A model generated the notes under the pieces. That model saw nothing but the letters and a program-made list of their open reading frames with translations. It did no database searches and had not been told where the DNA came from. 64,000 bases of DNA, taken from assembly GCF_013141725.1 (NCBI RefSeq), contig NZ_WHNZ01000042.1, positions 248,001 to 312,000 of the forward strand, read 5' to 3'. A program made the translations under genes and the position numbers. Shown here piece after piece: positions 1 to 8,806 of the stretch (position 1 is its first letter; each line of letters begins with the position of its first letter). Origin of the DNA: Paenibacillus planticolens (lineage in GTDB: Bacteria; Bacillota; Bacilli; Paenibacillales; NBRC-103111).

Positions 1-1
1 A

Positions 2-523
2 GCCCGGAATAAGATCACGCTCGGAGGAAACATATGCGGCAAGATTCATTATCGTGAGGCCGTACTCCCGCTTCTGCTGGCAAACAGTCGGATGGTTATA
101 GCCGGCATACATGGAAGAAGAGAAGTTTCGATTCATCATGTTTTCTTACAACAAATGAGATTGGAAAACGGGGAGTTTCTTGTACAAACCTTAACAAACC
201 GCGCCTATTTGTCACTGCCATACGTTCATTATAAAAAACGGCAAATAGGCAACGTAGGCTATCCTCTCGTCACCCTAGCTGCTCTTAAAATAGATAACCA
301 GATCCATACGGCATACAGCGGCGTCTGCGCATTTCCCTTTCGATCCGTTGAGATCGATCGGTCGTTGAACGACTCCTCGCTACCGTTGACAGCAAGAATT
401 GCACAGGCGGCAGATAAGCTTCCTGCTCCTTTACTACATAATGCAGAAGGTTCCGCTTCTTATCGGAAATTCGTACTTAAACAAACGATGGAAGACGCGG
501 TAAATTTATTGCAAAGAAGGTGA
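2..523 (+). CDS. Xanthine dehydrogenase-type FAD-binding subunit (5' end outside window)
   Basis: The frame is open from base 2, so the gene starts before the window and only the last ~173 residues are visible. The segment ITLGGNICG followed by YREAVLPLLLANS is the end of the FAD-binding domain of molybdopterin dehydrogenase medium subunits, and the rest matches the CO-dehydrogenase flavoprotein C-terminal domain. In the family this subunit passes electrons from the 2Fe-2S subunit to FAD during hydroxylation of purines or other heterocycles. It ends 3 nt before the 2Fe-2S subunit gene, so the two are cotranscribed. The molybdenum subunit is not in view and would lie upstream. The substrate cannot be read from this fragment. 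Confidence 0.85.
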   Translation, partial: ARNKITLGGNICGKIHYREAVLPLLLANSRMVIAGIHGRREVSIHHVFLQQMRLENGEFLVQTLTNRAYLSLPYVHYKKRQIGNVGYPLVTLAALKIDNQIHTAYSGVCAFPFRSVEIDRSLNDSSLPLTARIAQAADKLPAPLLHNAEGSASYRKFVLKQTMEDAVNLLQRR

Positions 524-526
524 CGC

Positions 527-1000
527 ATGTCATATCGAGACATGGCTGTTTATCCCGTTGAATTTGAAATTAATGGTGATAAACGAACCATACGAGTAAG
601 GGCTGCAGATGTACTCTTATATACACTTCGAGACAAGCTCGGTCTCACTGGGAGTAAACTCGGTTGCGGTAACGGAGACTGCGGTGCCTGTACAATATTA
701 GTAAACCGCCAGCCCATGAAATCGTGCTTAATGCTCACCGTGGAAGCTAGTGGAAAACAAATCACAACAATTGAGGGTCTGACGGACTCACCCGTACAAC
801 TTGCATTTGTTCAAAATCAGGCGTTCCAATGCGGTTATTGCACTCCTGGTTTTATTATGAACTGCGAAGGCTTGCTGAGACTTCAACCCCATGCAGATGA
901 AGAGACCATTCGGGTTTGGCTGGAATCCAACATTTGCAGGTGTACGTCCTACGAAGAAATTCAGCATGCAGTGAAGGACGTTTTTACACCGAAAACATGA
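527..1000 (+). CDS. Xanthine dehydrogenase-type 2Fe-2S subunit
   Basis: A 157-residue protein of the usual size for the small subunit of molybdenum hydroxylases. The N-terminal plant-ferredoxin-like domain holds C47, C52, C55 (CGNGDCGAC) and C67 for the first cluster. The C-terminal helical domain holds CGYC (C102, C105) and CRC (C137, C139) for the second. It shuttles electrons between the molybdopterin site and FAD. The start follows the FAD subunit stop by 3 nt, so translation is probably coupled. It closes the operon; the next gene is convergent. Confidence 0.93.
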   Translation: MSYRDMAVYPVEFEINGDKRTIRVRAADVLLYTLRDKLGLTGSKLGCGNGDCGACTILVNRQPMKSCLMLTVEASGKQITTIEGLTDSPVQLAFVQNQAFQCGYCTPGFIMNCEGLLRLQPHADEETIRVWLESNICRCTSYEEIQHAVKDVFTPKT

Positions 1001-1024
1001 TGGGCAGCCGGGAGCGGGGCATCA

Positions 1025-2056
1025 TTACAGGATTTTATTAGTAAAATTCGCAGTTTGAAAATCTTGAATAACTTGTTCAGCGTTCATATATAAGGCAATT
1101 GGGTACTGATTATTCTCCATATCATCAGGCACTTTCATTTGCAGATGTGGTCCGTTGGAAACTAAGCCATCGCCTTTCGGGTCAGCCGATCCTTCTTTCC
1201 ATTCCTTGATAAGTCCCGCTAATATGTTCAAATGGTCGGCCCACACTCGTTGATTCTCTTGTGCAAAATTGCCGCTTTCGGACCACTTGGCCAATATACG
1301 TATCATATCGCCAAGTTTGGCATGGCCGGATCGAAGTCGATTCATATGCTGGTTCAATTCTTTCAACGTATTGCGTTTATTGGCACCTATCGGATTATAA
1401 CGTAGGCTTTGCTCCGCTTTATCCAACTCGTTCGTCGCTTTATGAAGCTCCTGAAATAAGGTTTCCAACTTATATTGCAAATCTTGTGTTTTAGCCGTGG
1501 AACAGCCCTCTGTGACCCATAGCGCGGTATTTGTAAAATGATTGGCTAGATGGTCTGCGAAATGGATCATCTTTTTTTTGGCTTTGTTTACTGAATCGGG
1601 AGGGAATATCATGACATGAATCAGGAGCGCTACGATCGCGCCAATAACGGTATCGCGTATCCGATCAAGGGGATAGCTCGGCATCTTGCTCTGAAAGTAC
1701 ATGACCAATAAAATACTGAGAGAAAATTGGACCATTGTGGCGTGCTCTACTTTCAGCCACGTTAAGAGAAGAGTGCCGATAAGAAGAAGCAATCCTATAC
1801 TCCAGCCGTTTAAGCCGACATATGGAGCAATAGAAGCAGTGATAAGAACGCCGGCTATAGTTCCCACGATGCGCTGCCAAGCGAATTGTATAGATTTGTC
1901 AACGGTTAATTGGATACATAAAATGACCGTCAGTGGAGCCAAGTAAGGATGCTTCGAACCCGCCCATTCCGAAAACTCCCATGACAGTGCAGCAGCTAAT
2001 GGAGTTTTCCATACATCGCCTTTGTATTTGATAAAATCTATCATTTTATTCGTCAT
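1025..2056 (-). CDS. FUSC / aromatic acid exporter family (DUF939-like) membrane protein
   Basis: A 343-residue protein. The N-terminal ~150 residues hold several hydrophobic segments in short-hairpin arrangement (LAPLTVILCIQLTV, GWSIGLLLLIGTLLL, TVIGAIVALLIHVMIF), followed by a soluble helical half. This is the layout of the ArAE/DUF939 group of the FUSC superfamily (B. subtilis YqjA type). Members are presumed effluxers of aromatic acids, but substrates are mostly unproven. The start MTNKM is preferred because TAGGAG lies 8 nt upstream. The gene converges with the 2Fe-2S subunit gene and stands alone. Confidence 0.8.
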   Translation of the reverse strand: MTNKMIDFIKYKGDVWKTPLAAALSWEFSEWAGSKHPYLAPLTVILCIQLTVDKSIQFAWQRIVGTIAGVLITASIAPYVGLNGWSIGLLLLIGTLLLTWLKVEHATMVQFSLSILLVMYFQSKMPSYPLDRIRDTVIGAIVALLIHVMIFPPDSVNKAKKKMIHFADHLANHFTNTALWVTEGCSTAKTQDLQYKLETLFQELHKATNELDKAEQSLRYNPIGANKRNTLKELNQHMNRLRSGHAKLGDMIRILAKWSESGNFAQENQRVWADHLNILAGLIKEWKEGSADPKGDGLVSNGPHLQMKVPDDMENNQYPIALYMNAEQVIQDFQTANFTNKIL

Positions 2057-2256
2057 TTATTATGCTCCTACTTCATTTTAAAATTATTCTCGTAGTATGC
2101 GAATCAAACTTTACATTTATTACTAAATTATAAAATTCCTGAGTCTACTTCGCTTATATGAATAGAGACCTAGATATACAAAGAATAAAACTTTATAATA
2201 AGAACCAATTCATATTCAAGCAGCTCTAAGAAAGATGTTTTAAGGAGGCGTTTCCA

Positions 2257-3903
2257 ATTTCAGCAGAGATCCGCGCGAATGAGCTTGTTATTTTGAAAAC
2301 GATCGCAGAAACACTGAACCAAGCCAATGAATTGGAATCGGTGCTTTCCCTTGTCTTAGCCAAGCTCCTGGAATTAACGAATTTAAAAGCCGGTTGGATT
2401 TTCCAAGTCAGTAAAGACCCCAATCTGGGGCATTCTTGCTTATCAGCAGAAGGGATTCCGGAGGCGCTCGCCCGTAACGAAATGGCTCCGCTTAAGGCGA
2501 AATCCTGCTGGTGCATCGATCGCTTTCGAGATGGAAGGCTGAAACATGCCGTTAATATTTTAAGTTGCGAACGCTTGGAAGAAGAAATGCTGATCGCGGT
2601 TGGAGATACGGAAGGCATCAGTCACCATGCAACGATCCCGCTGTGGGCCGGGCAAGAAATGTTCGGTATTATGAACGTGGCTTCTCCGGGGAAAAAGCAT
2701 TTTAAAGAGGAAGAGCTTGCGCTGCTCCAATCGGTTGCTTTTCAAATCGGGACGGCGATTGAGCGGACCATGTTGTATCGCCAGCAGCAGAAACGCGCTG
2801 TCCATTTTGCCAAGCTTGGGGAGATTACCCGGTCGCTGGGTCGCCTGTTGGCAACCGAAAAAATTGCAGGCGAGTCGGTCCAACGATATGGCGAAGCCTT
2901 CGATATTCCGCTTGTAACGGTATTCATTCAGGAGGGTAACAACTTGTCACCGCGTATGGAATTTATGGATGGCAAGTTGTACTCATGCTGCAGCTCCTAT
3001 TCAATGCGCGGCTTAGGACCAATTGGCCAAGCCTTTCTGAAACAGGAGACGATTCGGTTCAATCGTACAATTGCTGACAATGACATTTCGAGAAAAAAGG
3101 GGCTCTACCCGGAGATCCGCTCCGGTGTTGCCGTTCCTATTATTTTGAGAGATGAACCGATCGGCGTTTTTTTCATTGGCAGCTTGCATAAACAATACTT
3201 CGATACGGTTGATGCTGAAGTCGCTAGAGCGTTTACTGATCACATTGCTCTAGCCTACGAGAATGCGCGAGTATATGAGCAGCGCCGTGATTTGGCACGC
3301 AGTGAAGAGCGGAATCGGTTGGCAAGAGACCTTCACGATTCAGTCAGTCAAATGCTTTTCTCGCTTAATTTGACCTCGCGGGGTCTCGAGAGCATGATTG
3401 GCGATGCGGAGCCGCTGGTGAAGGAAGCGCTGACGGATATTCGGCAGTTATCGCAGAATTCGCTCACCGAGATGCGCTCTCTCATCCTCCAGTTAAGACC
3501 TGCCGGATTGGAGCATGGATTGTTAACCGGTCTCACCCAGTATGGCCGCCAAATTGGCTTAACAATTACAACGCAGGTGGAAGGCGTGAGAGAGCTGCCG
3601 CGTATGGTGGAGGAAGCGTTATGGCGCATTGGGCAAGAGGCGCTCAACAACGTGATTAAGCATGCGCGGTCGAAAGACGCATTCATCAGCCTTTGCACCA
3701 CGCCGGATCACGTTCATTTCGAAGTGAAAGACGAGGGGATCGGCTTTACGAAAGAGCGGCGCACGCGCCAAGTGAAGTTTGGCATGCACACGATGCGGGA
3801 ACGGGCTGAAGCGCTTGGCGGTTCATTCGGCGTTCAAAGCCATAAAGGAAAAGGGACGACAATTCAAATCACTTTTCCGTTGTCTATAATGAAGAATGCA
3901 TAA
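2257..3903 (+). CDS. GAF-domain sensor histidine kinase, NarL/LiaS type
   Basis: A soluble kinase of ~548 residues with no membrane segment. It has two GAF-like sensory regions (about 10-165 and 180-335), then a HisKA_3 dimerisation domain with the phospho-acceptor in ARDLHDSVSQ (H~360), and a C-terminal HATPase (N-box EALNNVIKHA, G-box DEGIGF). The best Shine-Dalgarno, AAGGAGG at 2242-2248, sits 8 nt before an ATT codon at 2257, and the sequence between is in frame and protein-like. The first ATG/GTG/TTG alternative is TTG 2293, which has no ribosome site. Start at ATT is therefore my choice, with moderate certainty. It forms an operon with the LuxR-type regulator 15 nt downstream. A cytosolic redox or small-molecule signal is likely but unknown. 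Confidence 0.88.
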   Translation: MSAEIRANELVILKTIAETLNQANELESVLSLVLAKLLELTNLKAGWIFQVSKDPNLGHSCLSAEGIPEALARNEMAPLKAKSCWCIDRFRDGRLKHAVNILSCERLEEEMLIAVGDTEGISHHATIPLWAGQEMFGIMNVASPGKKHFKEEELALLQSVAFQIGTAIERTMLYRQQQKRAVHFAKLGEITRSLGRLLATEKIAGESVQRYGEAFDIPLVTVFIQEGNNLSPRMEFMDGKLYSCCSSYSMRGLGPIGQAFLKQETIRFNRTIADNDISRKKGLYPEIRSGVAVPIILRDEPIGVFFIGSLHKQYFDTVDAEVARAFTDHIALAYENARVYEQRRDLARSEERNRLARDLHDSVSQMLFSLNLTSRGLESMIGDAEPLVKEALTDIRQLSQNSLTEMRSLILQLRPAGLEHGLLTGLTQYGRQIGLTITTQVEGVRELPRMVEEALWRIGQEALNNVIKHARSKDAFISLCTTPDHVHFEVKDEGIGFTKERRTRQVKFGMHTMRERAEALGGSFGVQSHKGKGTTIQITFPLSIMKNA

Positions 3904-3918
3904 GATGGGGGAGAATCG

Positions 3919-4566
3919 ATGTCTATTCGAGTGTTACTTGTCGATGATCATGCTGTAGTCCTGAGAGGATTGCAGTATTTTCTAGGCACTCAAGCCGGTA
4001 TCGAACTGATCGGAGAAGCCGCGAATGGCGAGGAAGCGTTGCAAAAAGTAAAGGAACTGAGTCCTGACGTCGTTGTGATGGATCTCATCATGCCTGTCAT
4101 GAACGGTATAGAAGCGACGAAGCGGATCAAGCAATTATATCCGGACGTGAAGGTCATCGTGCTTACGACGTTCTCCGATCAAGACCATGTGCTGCCGGCC
4201 ATTCGGGCTGGCGCTAACGGCTACCTGCTCAAAGATGTGCAGCCGGAGGAACTTGTGCTAGCCATTCGCGGCGCCCACTTGGGGCAGGCACAGCTGCATC
4301 CGCGAATTACGGATCAGTTGATGGCTCACTTGGCAGCGCCAGCGCCTGTCGAGGCAAATGAAGCTTGCTTAGAGAGCCTAACCGCTCGTGAGCGTGAAGT
4401 GCTTGTGCTGCTTGCGGATGGCAGGAGCAATAAGGAAATTGCGTCAATGTGTCATATTACCGAGAAGACGGTCAAGACCCATGTCAGTCACTTGCTTAGC
4501 AAGCTCGGACTGTCTGATCGGACGCAGGCCGCCATTTATGCCGTTAAGAAGGGGTTAAGTACTTAA
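3919..4566 (+). CDS. NarL/LuxR-family response regulator
   Basis: A 215-residue protein of standard length. The receiver domain has the acidic pocket VDDH (D9, D10), the phosphorylation site D55 in VVMDLIMP and K107 region LKDV. A LuxR/GerE helix-turn-helix occupies the last ~65 residues (TAREREVLVLLADGRSNKEIA, then KTVKTHVSHLLSKLG). It is the partner of the kinase 15 nt upstream, with GGGGGAG before its ATG. The sequence is closest in style to LiaR/DegU/NarL regulators. Target genes are not evident from the neighbourhood. Confidence 0.94.
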   Translation: MSIRVLLVDDHAVVLRGLQYFLGTQAGIELIGEAANGEEALQKVKELSPDVVVMDLIMPVMNGIEATKRIKQLYPDVKVIVLTTFSDQDHVLPAIRAGANGYLLKDVQPEELVLAIRGAHLGQAQLHPRITDQLMAHLAAPAPVEANEACLESLTAREREVLVLLADGRSNKEIASMCHITEKTVKTHVSHLLSKLGLSDRTQAAIYAVKKGLST

Positions 4567-4599
4567 TTATATTGGCCATGCGCAGTTTGAAGGGGCTAT

Positions 4600-4617
4600 C
4601 TACGACTTTGGTCGTAG
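4600..4617. other. Small perfect inverted repeat after the two-component operon
   Basis: CTACGAC-TTTG-GTCGTAG forms a 7-bp stem about 35 nt past the response regulator stop. No T-tract follows, so it is at best a weak terminator or an RNA-processing hairpin. Confidence 0.35.
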
Positions 4618-4748
4618 GTCCTCCTCGTGGCTGCTGTCAGACCATTTGCGTAGCGATAAATCATTCATGGCGCCGACGTTAGGACGCTTTTTCAGTGCTA
4701 AGATAGTTCTATAAATAAGAACGTTTAGCACGAAAGGGATGATTGGAT

Positions 4749-4859
4749 ATGTGGGAAAATCCGATTACTGTCGAACAATTTATAGCTTCTAGACAATGCG
4801 GAATGATGAAAGATAGTTTGTACGTAAATCTTAAAAAATGGTTGATGCGGGCAAATTGA
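4749..4859 (+). CDS. Possible 36-residue small protein
   Basis: An ATG-started frame encodes a 36-residue peptide with a hydrophilic C-terminus (KKWLMRAN). AAAGGGA lies about 10 nt upstream. It fills most of the gap between the response regulator and the VOC protein. I do not recognise it. It could be a leader, the remnant of a larger gene, or chance; length alone does not distinguish these. Confidence 0.25.
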   Translation: MWENPITVEQFIASRQCGMMKDSLYVNLKKWLMRAN

Positions 4860-4881
4860 TCTCTTTTGGAGGTGTATTCCA

Positions 4882-5232
4882 CTGAATTTGACAGAAACAG
4901 GTATTATTTTATTCTGTGAACATTATGAAAGTACACTGGATTTCTACGTGGAGAAAATGGGTTTGCCTGTAAGACGTAAAGGTCCTGAGTTATCTGTTCT
5001 AGATTTTGGCGGGAGTTATCTAATGATCGAGTCCAATGGGGTAGCATCGGATAAAGAAAAGACCAGAGCGGAGAGCCCTATTGTTTTGAGATTTAACGTC
5101 AAGAAGTTTGATGAAGCGGTTAAAGAACTTAGCGATCGTGGTGCGAATGTTGAAATCAAAGCATTTGACTGGGGGACAATCGGGGTCATTATCGATCCGG
5201 AGGGAAACCGAATTGAATTGATTGAATGGTAG
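4882..5232 (+). CDS. VOC (glyoxalase/bleomycin-resistance) family protein
   Basis: A protein of ~116 residues, the length of a single VOC module. It has paired beta-alpha-beta-beta-beta units with the typical ends ILFCEHYESTLDFYVEKMGL and GVIIDPEGNRIELIEW; the E of IELIEW is the usual metal-ligand position. VOC proteins include glyoxalase I, dioxygenases and antibiotic-binding proteins; the function here is not determinable. GGAGGT at 4868-4873 is 8 nt from CTG 4882 and 14 nt from TTG 4888, so a CTG start adding MNL is likelier than TTG. Confidence 0.85.
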   Translation: MNLTETGIILFCEHYESTLDFYVEKMGLPVRRKGPELSVLDFGGSYLMIESNGVASDKEKTRAESPIVLRFNVKKFDEAVKELSDRGANVEIKAFDWGTIGVIIDPEGNRIELIEW

Positions 5233-5303
5233 TCATACCTCTCCAGAGTTCCCTCAATCACGCGGCTCTCAAGTTGAGCCCAACTTACGAGTTTTGACAA
5301 GGA

Positions 5304-5330
5304 CCTAGCCGCTGGCTGGGTTTTTTTATT
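5304..5330 (+). terminator. Rho-independent terminator after VOC gene
   Basis: CCTAGCC-GCT-GGCTGGG (7-bp stem with one G-U pair) followed by TTTTTTTATT. The same stem and upstream GACAA context recurs at 11181, so it is a reused terminator module in this genome. Confidence 0.85.
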
Positions 5331-5484
5331 TGCAATAGTGCGTCTATCTCACTCGAAATATGCTGTAATGTCATAAAAACACGAAAAAATCGCATGAAAA
5401 ACAAATAATGTGTCGATTTTTCATAAATTTGGTAGTACTATCGTAGTAGGAGAGTTACCGCTAACTATCGAAAGGATGGAATTT

Positions 5485-7197
5485 ATGAGACAGAAATTAT
5501 TTAAGATTAGTTTGTCAACGATGTTATGTGTCGGCTATTTAGTACCTAGTTCCGCTTTGGCAAGCACGGCATCTGTTGGGGATGCGAAAATGACCATGAC
5601 GAAACAAACCAATGACGCACTGTTGTCGGCCTTATCCGGACCTGCATCAGTGAACCCTAGTCAACATTTCAAGGTCGTCTTTGGGCTTGCTAATGTGAAG
5701 AGCCCTGCATACGCCCAGGATTTAACATTTCAATATCATGCGGATTTGTATACTTTTGTTCAAGCGAAGTCACTTATTGACGGCGTGGCGATCATCGCTT
5801 CCGAGAATGTTGCTCCCGGGCAAGTCCGTCTTTTAGTAGCAAGTCAAGGCGCCGATCATCCGGTTTCGGGCAGCGCCAATGTCGTTGAACTGGAGTTCGC
5901 CTCCAAGCCGCTTTCACAAAACGCTTCCGGAACAATAACGGCAAAATTGGTCAGTTTAGGCGATGGTGAGGGGAAAGAATTCCAAGCTGACGGTTCTAAG
6001 GTGGACGTACAGGTAGTTGTTCCAAGTTCTGGCGGAGATTCCGACAACAACAACAATAACAATAACAACAATGGTGCAAACACGGACAAAGAAACAGGTA
6101 AAGATAAAGATAAAGATAAAGATAAAAGCAAAGACAAAGAAAAAATCATCGTTCAGTTAGACAAGGGGCAGACGAAAGCGGATGTTTCACTGTCTCAAGT
6201 GTCCGGAACCACGCTCCAGATTAAGAACGGGCAAGTGGCGATTACAATCGGCAAAAGCATTATAGACAGCATTCTGGGACAAGCAGGAAGTGTAGATGGA
6301 GCCTCCATACAGGTGCAAATGGTTCCAGTTACAGACAGCAATGCAGCAACTACGCCGGCAATCGATCACTCCGCCAAAGTGAAAATAGCAGGGCAAGTGT
6401 ACGAACTCAGCATCACGTTGAAAAAGGCGGACAGCAGCGAGGTGAAACTGACCAAGTTTGCAGAAGGCCTAGAGCTCTCTTTGCCTGTCGAATCGGATGT
6501 TAAGAATAAAAATCTGCTTGGGATCTACTATTTGAATGAAACAACGAATCAGTGGGAGTACATTGGCGGCAAGTTTGATAAAGAAACGAATACCATCAAC
6601 GTCAAGCTTTCTCATTTGAGCAAATATGCGGTATTACAATATAACAAAGAGTATACGGACGTACCCGCCGATCATTGGGCGTATGATGTTTTGCAGACTC
6701 TTTCCGCAAAGCATCTCGTTAGCGGCGTAACCGATAGTGAATTTAACCCGAACGGCTTAACGACACGAGCAGAGTTCACTTCGCTACTGGTGAGAGCACT
6801 TGGGTTGCAGTCTCAAGGCAAGAACTCGTCCTTTACCGACGTAACGGCCAATGACTGGTATGCGGGGGATGTAGCAGCGGCTAATGCGGCCGGATTAATT
6901 ACCGGGGTAACCGACAGCACATTCGCCCCGAACATACATCTGACTCGTGAGCAGATGGCGATTTTGCTTGTGAGAGCCTACGAGTATAAGAACGGGAAAT
7001 CTACTAACGCAAGTAACGCTCAGAACAATTATGTGGATGCAGCGAACGTTTCGGTGTGGGCGAGAGAAGCCGTAAACAAAGCTTCCGCAATCAAATTGTT
7101 GCAAGGAAGAAGCGGCGGTCAATTTGACCCGCAGTCTGAAACTTTACGCGTGGAAGCAGCACAAGTCATCATGAATTTGCTTGAGACGGATAACTAA
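5485..7197 (+). CDS. Surface-anchored cohesin-SLH protein (anchoring scaffoldin-like)
   Basis: A secreted protein of 570 residues. A signal peptide (MRQKLFK then a hydrophobic core, cut after PSSALA, ~26) is followed by one cohesin domain at about 46-185 (GPASVNPSQHF, YAQDLTFQYHADLY, APGQVRLLVAS, ELEFASKP). Then come an Asn-rich and Lys-Asp-rich linker (~186-222), a beta-rich region of the kind found in S-layer proteins (~223-392) and three SLH domains (~393-570: TDVPADHWAYD, FTDVTANDWYAG, YVDAANVSVWAR). SLH domains bind pyruvylated cell-wall polymer, so the cohesin would be displayed at the surface. AAAGGA 8 nt before ATG 5485 decides the start; an upstream GTG at 5410 lacks a site. It is the only SLH protein in the window and the natural anchor for the dockerin-bearing enzymes at 17121, 45641, 53200 and 57237. 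The pairing itself is inferred. Confidence 0.9.
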   Translation: MRQKLFKISLSTMLCVGYLVPSSALASTASVGDAKMTMTKQTNDALLSALSGPASVNPSQHFKVVFGLANVKSPAYAQDLTFQYHADLYTFVQAKSLIDGVAIIASENVAPGQVRLLVASQGADHPVSGSANVVELEFASKPLSQNASGTITAKLVSLGDGEGKEFQADGSKVDVQVVVPSSGGDSDNNNNNNNNNGANTDKETGKDKDKDKDKSKDKEKIIVQLDKGQTKADVSLSQVSGTTLQIKNGQVAITIGKSIIDSILGQAGSVDGASIQVQMVPVTDSNAATTPAIDHSAKVKIAGQVYELSITLKKADSSEVKLTKFAEGLELSLPVESDVKNKNLLGIYYLNETTNQWEYIGGKFDKETNTINVKLSHLSKYAVLQYNKEYTDVPADHWAYDVLQTLSAKHLVSGVTDSEFNPNGLTTRAEFTSLLVRALGLQSQGKNSSFTDVTANDWYAGDVAAANAAGLITGVTDSTFAPNIHLTREQMAILLVRAYEYKNGKSTNASNAQNNYVDAANVSVWAREAVNKASAIKLLQGRSGGQFDPQSETLRVEAAQVIMNLLETDN

Positions 7198-7263
7198 CGG
7201 AGTAACACTTCCGCTTCACCTACAATATGATGTGTCTAGAGAACATTTTAAAGAGGTGAGGGA

Positions 7264-7707
7264 ATGGGTGTTGTTAAAGCCAGGGACCAGGATATTAACA
7301 TGCTGGCAAGGTTGCTTAGAGCCGAAGCTGTTGGCGAAGGTGAACTGGGTATGCTTCTTGTCGGGAACGTCGGCATTAACCGAATAAGAGCGAATTGCTC
7401 CGATTTTAAAGGGATCCGGACAATTCCCCAAATGATCAACCAACCGCATGCATTCGAAGCGCTACTTCATGGTATGTACTACCAGAACGCTAGAGAGAAG
7501 GAACGCCGTCTGGCGCGACGGGCAGTGAATGGCGAGCGGCATTGGCCGGCCAAATTCTCCCTCTGGTATTTTCGACCGGGTACGGCCCAAGCTCCTCAGC
7601 CATGCCCGCCTACCTGGTATAATCAGCCGCATGTAGGGAGATACAAGCTTCACTGTTTTTATGAACCGACCGCAAAAGAGTGTGAAAATGTATATAATAC
7701 GTTTTAA
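7264..7707 (+). CDS. SleB/CwlJ-type cell wall hydrolase
   Basis: A 147-residue protein made only of the Hydrolase_2 (SleB/CwlJ) domain, with no signal peptide or peptidoglycan-binding repeats, so CwlJ-like rather than SleB-like. It keeps the family start LARLLRAEAVGEGELGM, whose Glu is the presumed catalytic residue, then GNVGINRI and the C-terminal FYEPTAKECENVYNTF. In Bacillales such enzymes degrade spore cortex during germination. GAGGTGA precedes the ATG. It lies 66 nt after the cohesin-SLH gene and is followed by its own terminator. Confidence 0.88.
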   Translation: MGVVKARDQDINMLARLLRAEAVGEGELGMLLVGNVGINRIRANCSDFKGIRTIPQMINQPHAFEALLHGMYYQNAREKERRLARRAVNGERHWPAKFSLWYFRPGTAQAPQPCPPTWYNQPHVGRYKLHCFYEPTAKECENVYNTF

Positions 7708-7723
7708 AGATAGAGACGATCGA

Positions 7724-7757
7724 AAAAAGCCGTTCAAGTTGCGGCTTTTTTCTTTTT
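7724..7757 (+). terminator. Rho-independent terminator after cwlJ-like gene
   Basis: AAAAAGCCG, a 9-nt loop, then CGGCTTTTT running into TCTTTTTT. Confidence 0.85.
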
Positions 7758-7825
7758 TAAGAACGCATAGGAGTGATATAATTTGTTTCGTAATTGATAA
7801 TTGTACCTACCTAAGGAGTGCTATC

Positions 7826-8581
7826 ATGCTTAGTTATAAGAACACCACATCGGAAATTTCAAATAGTGGAATTGATACAGCTATAATATCCGTAGGAGCA
7901 ACGGAGCAGTTTGGACCGTACTTACCCATGCATTTGGATACGCTGATCGCTGAGCTATACGCCAATGCTTATGGACAAGAATTAAATGCTTACATATTGC
8001 CGACACTTCCGTTTAATACCTCCGAAGAACATGCCAATTTCAAAGGAACAGTTACCGTAAGCCCCAATATTTTAACAGCTATGCTGGAAGAAATGATAAT
8101 TAATCTGATGAGACAAGGTTTTAAGAAGTTTTTAGTCTGCACTGGACATGGCGGCTCCTACTGGGAAGCGGCTTTCGTCAAGCATATGAACTACAAGTAC
8201 CCTCAAATGATCTTAATTACCTCAAATCATAATAATCATCTTGCATGGGAAAAAGCAGTTGAAACAGCAGGGTTACAAGGCTTAGACGAAATGCATGGTG
8301 GACTGCTGTCCGTTTGTACAGCTCTGTGGCTTTGCCCTGAACTGGTCAAAACGAAGTCAATGGGTTCTGATATCCCTTCCGAAAATCGTCTTTATGCAGA
8401 TTACTTAGGGTGGGATAAATTGACTAGGGATGGATGTTGGGGAAAGTTTGAAGAAGGATGTTATTCGCATGAAGAATTGGCTGAGAAAGGCAAATTATTT
8501 TGGACCACTTTTATTCATAAAAGAGCGGAAGGCTTGAAACAAATCCTAGAAGAGGGATATCGCCGGAAAACTCAAGGTTGA
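7826..8581 (+). CDS. Creatininase-family amidohydrolase
   Basis: A 251-residue protein of the creatininase/MftE/ArfB superfamily. Visible motifs are SVGATEQFGPYLPMHLD (the first metal ligands E, H and D), SEEHANFKGTVTVSP and CTGHGGSYWE; the superfamily uses such residues for a dinuclear metal site. Members open cyclic amides or act in cofactor and RiPP maturation; the substrate here is unknown. AAGGAG 7 nt before ATG 7826 fixes the start. The neighbours are a single cwlJ-like gene and a Rieske oxygenase, which do not define a pathway. Confidence 0.82.
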   Translation: MLSYKNTTSEISNSGIDTAIISVGATEQFGPYLPMHLDTLIAELYANAYGQELNAYILPTLPFNTSEEHANFKGTVTVSPNILTAMLEEMIINLMRQGFKKFLVCTGHGGSYWEAAFVKHMNYKYPQMILITSNHNNHLAWEKAVETAGLQGLDEMHGGLLSVCTALWLCPELVKTKSMGSDIPSENRLYADYLGWDKLTRDGCWGKFEEGCYSHEELAEKGKLFWTTFIHKRAEGLKQILEEGYRRKTQG

Positions 8582-8806
8582 ATCGAATGGCACATAAACG
8601 GTTAGATCTGTCATGGTCAACTCTCAACGCTAATTTTATGTTAAGAATTCTAACACGCATTATTGATTTTGGTTATTTAAACAAAATATCGCCATAGATA
8701 TTGCCCGTTAAAATAACGCGGTAGTAAGATGTTAGTAGTGATTATGTAATAATAATTAACACTGCAATGATTCTTAACTAAATGAATGAAGTGTGAGGGG
8801 ATCCTG

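Noticed and set aside
5856..6149. Minus-strand 97-codon frame rich in Leu and Ser
   Set aside because: It is antisense to the Asn-rich and Lys-Asp linker of the cohesin-SLH protein, and its composition only mirrors that repeat.
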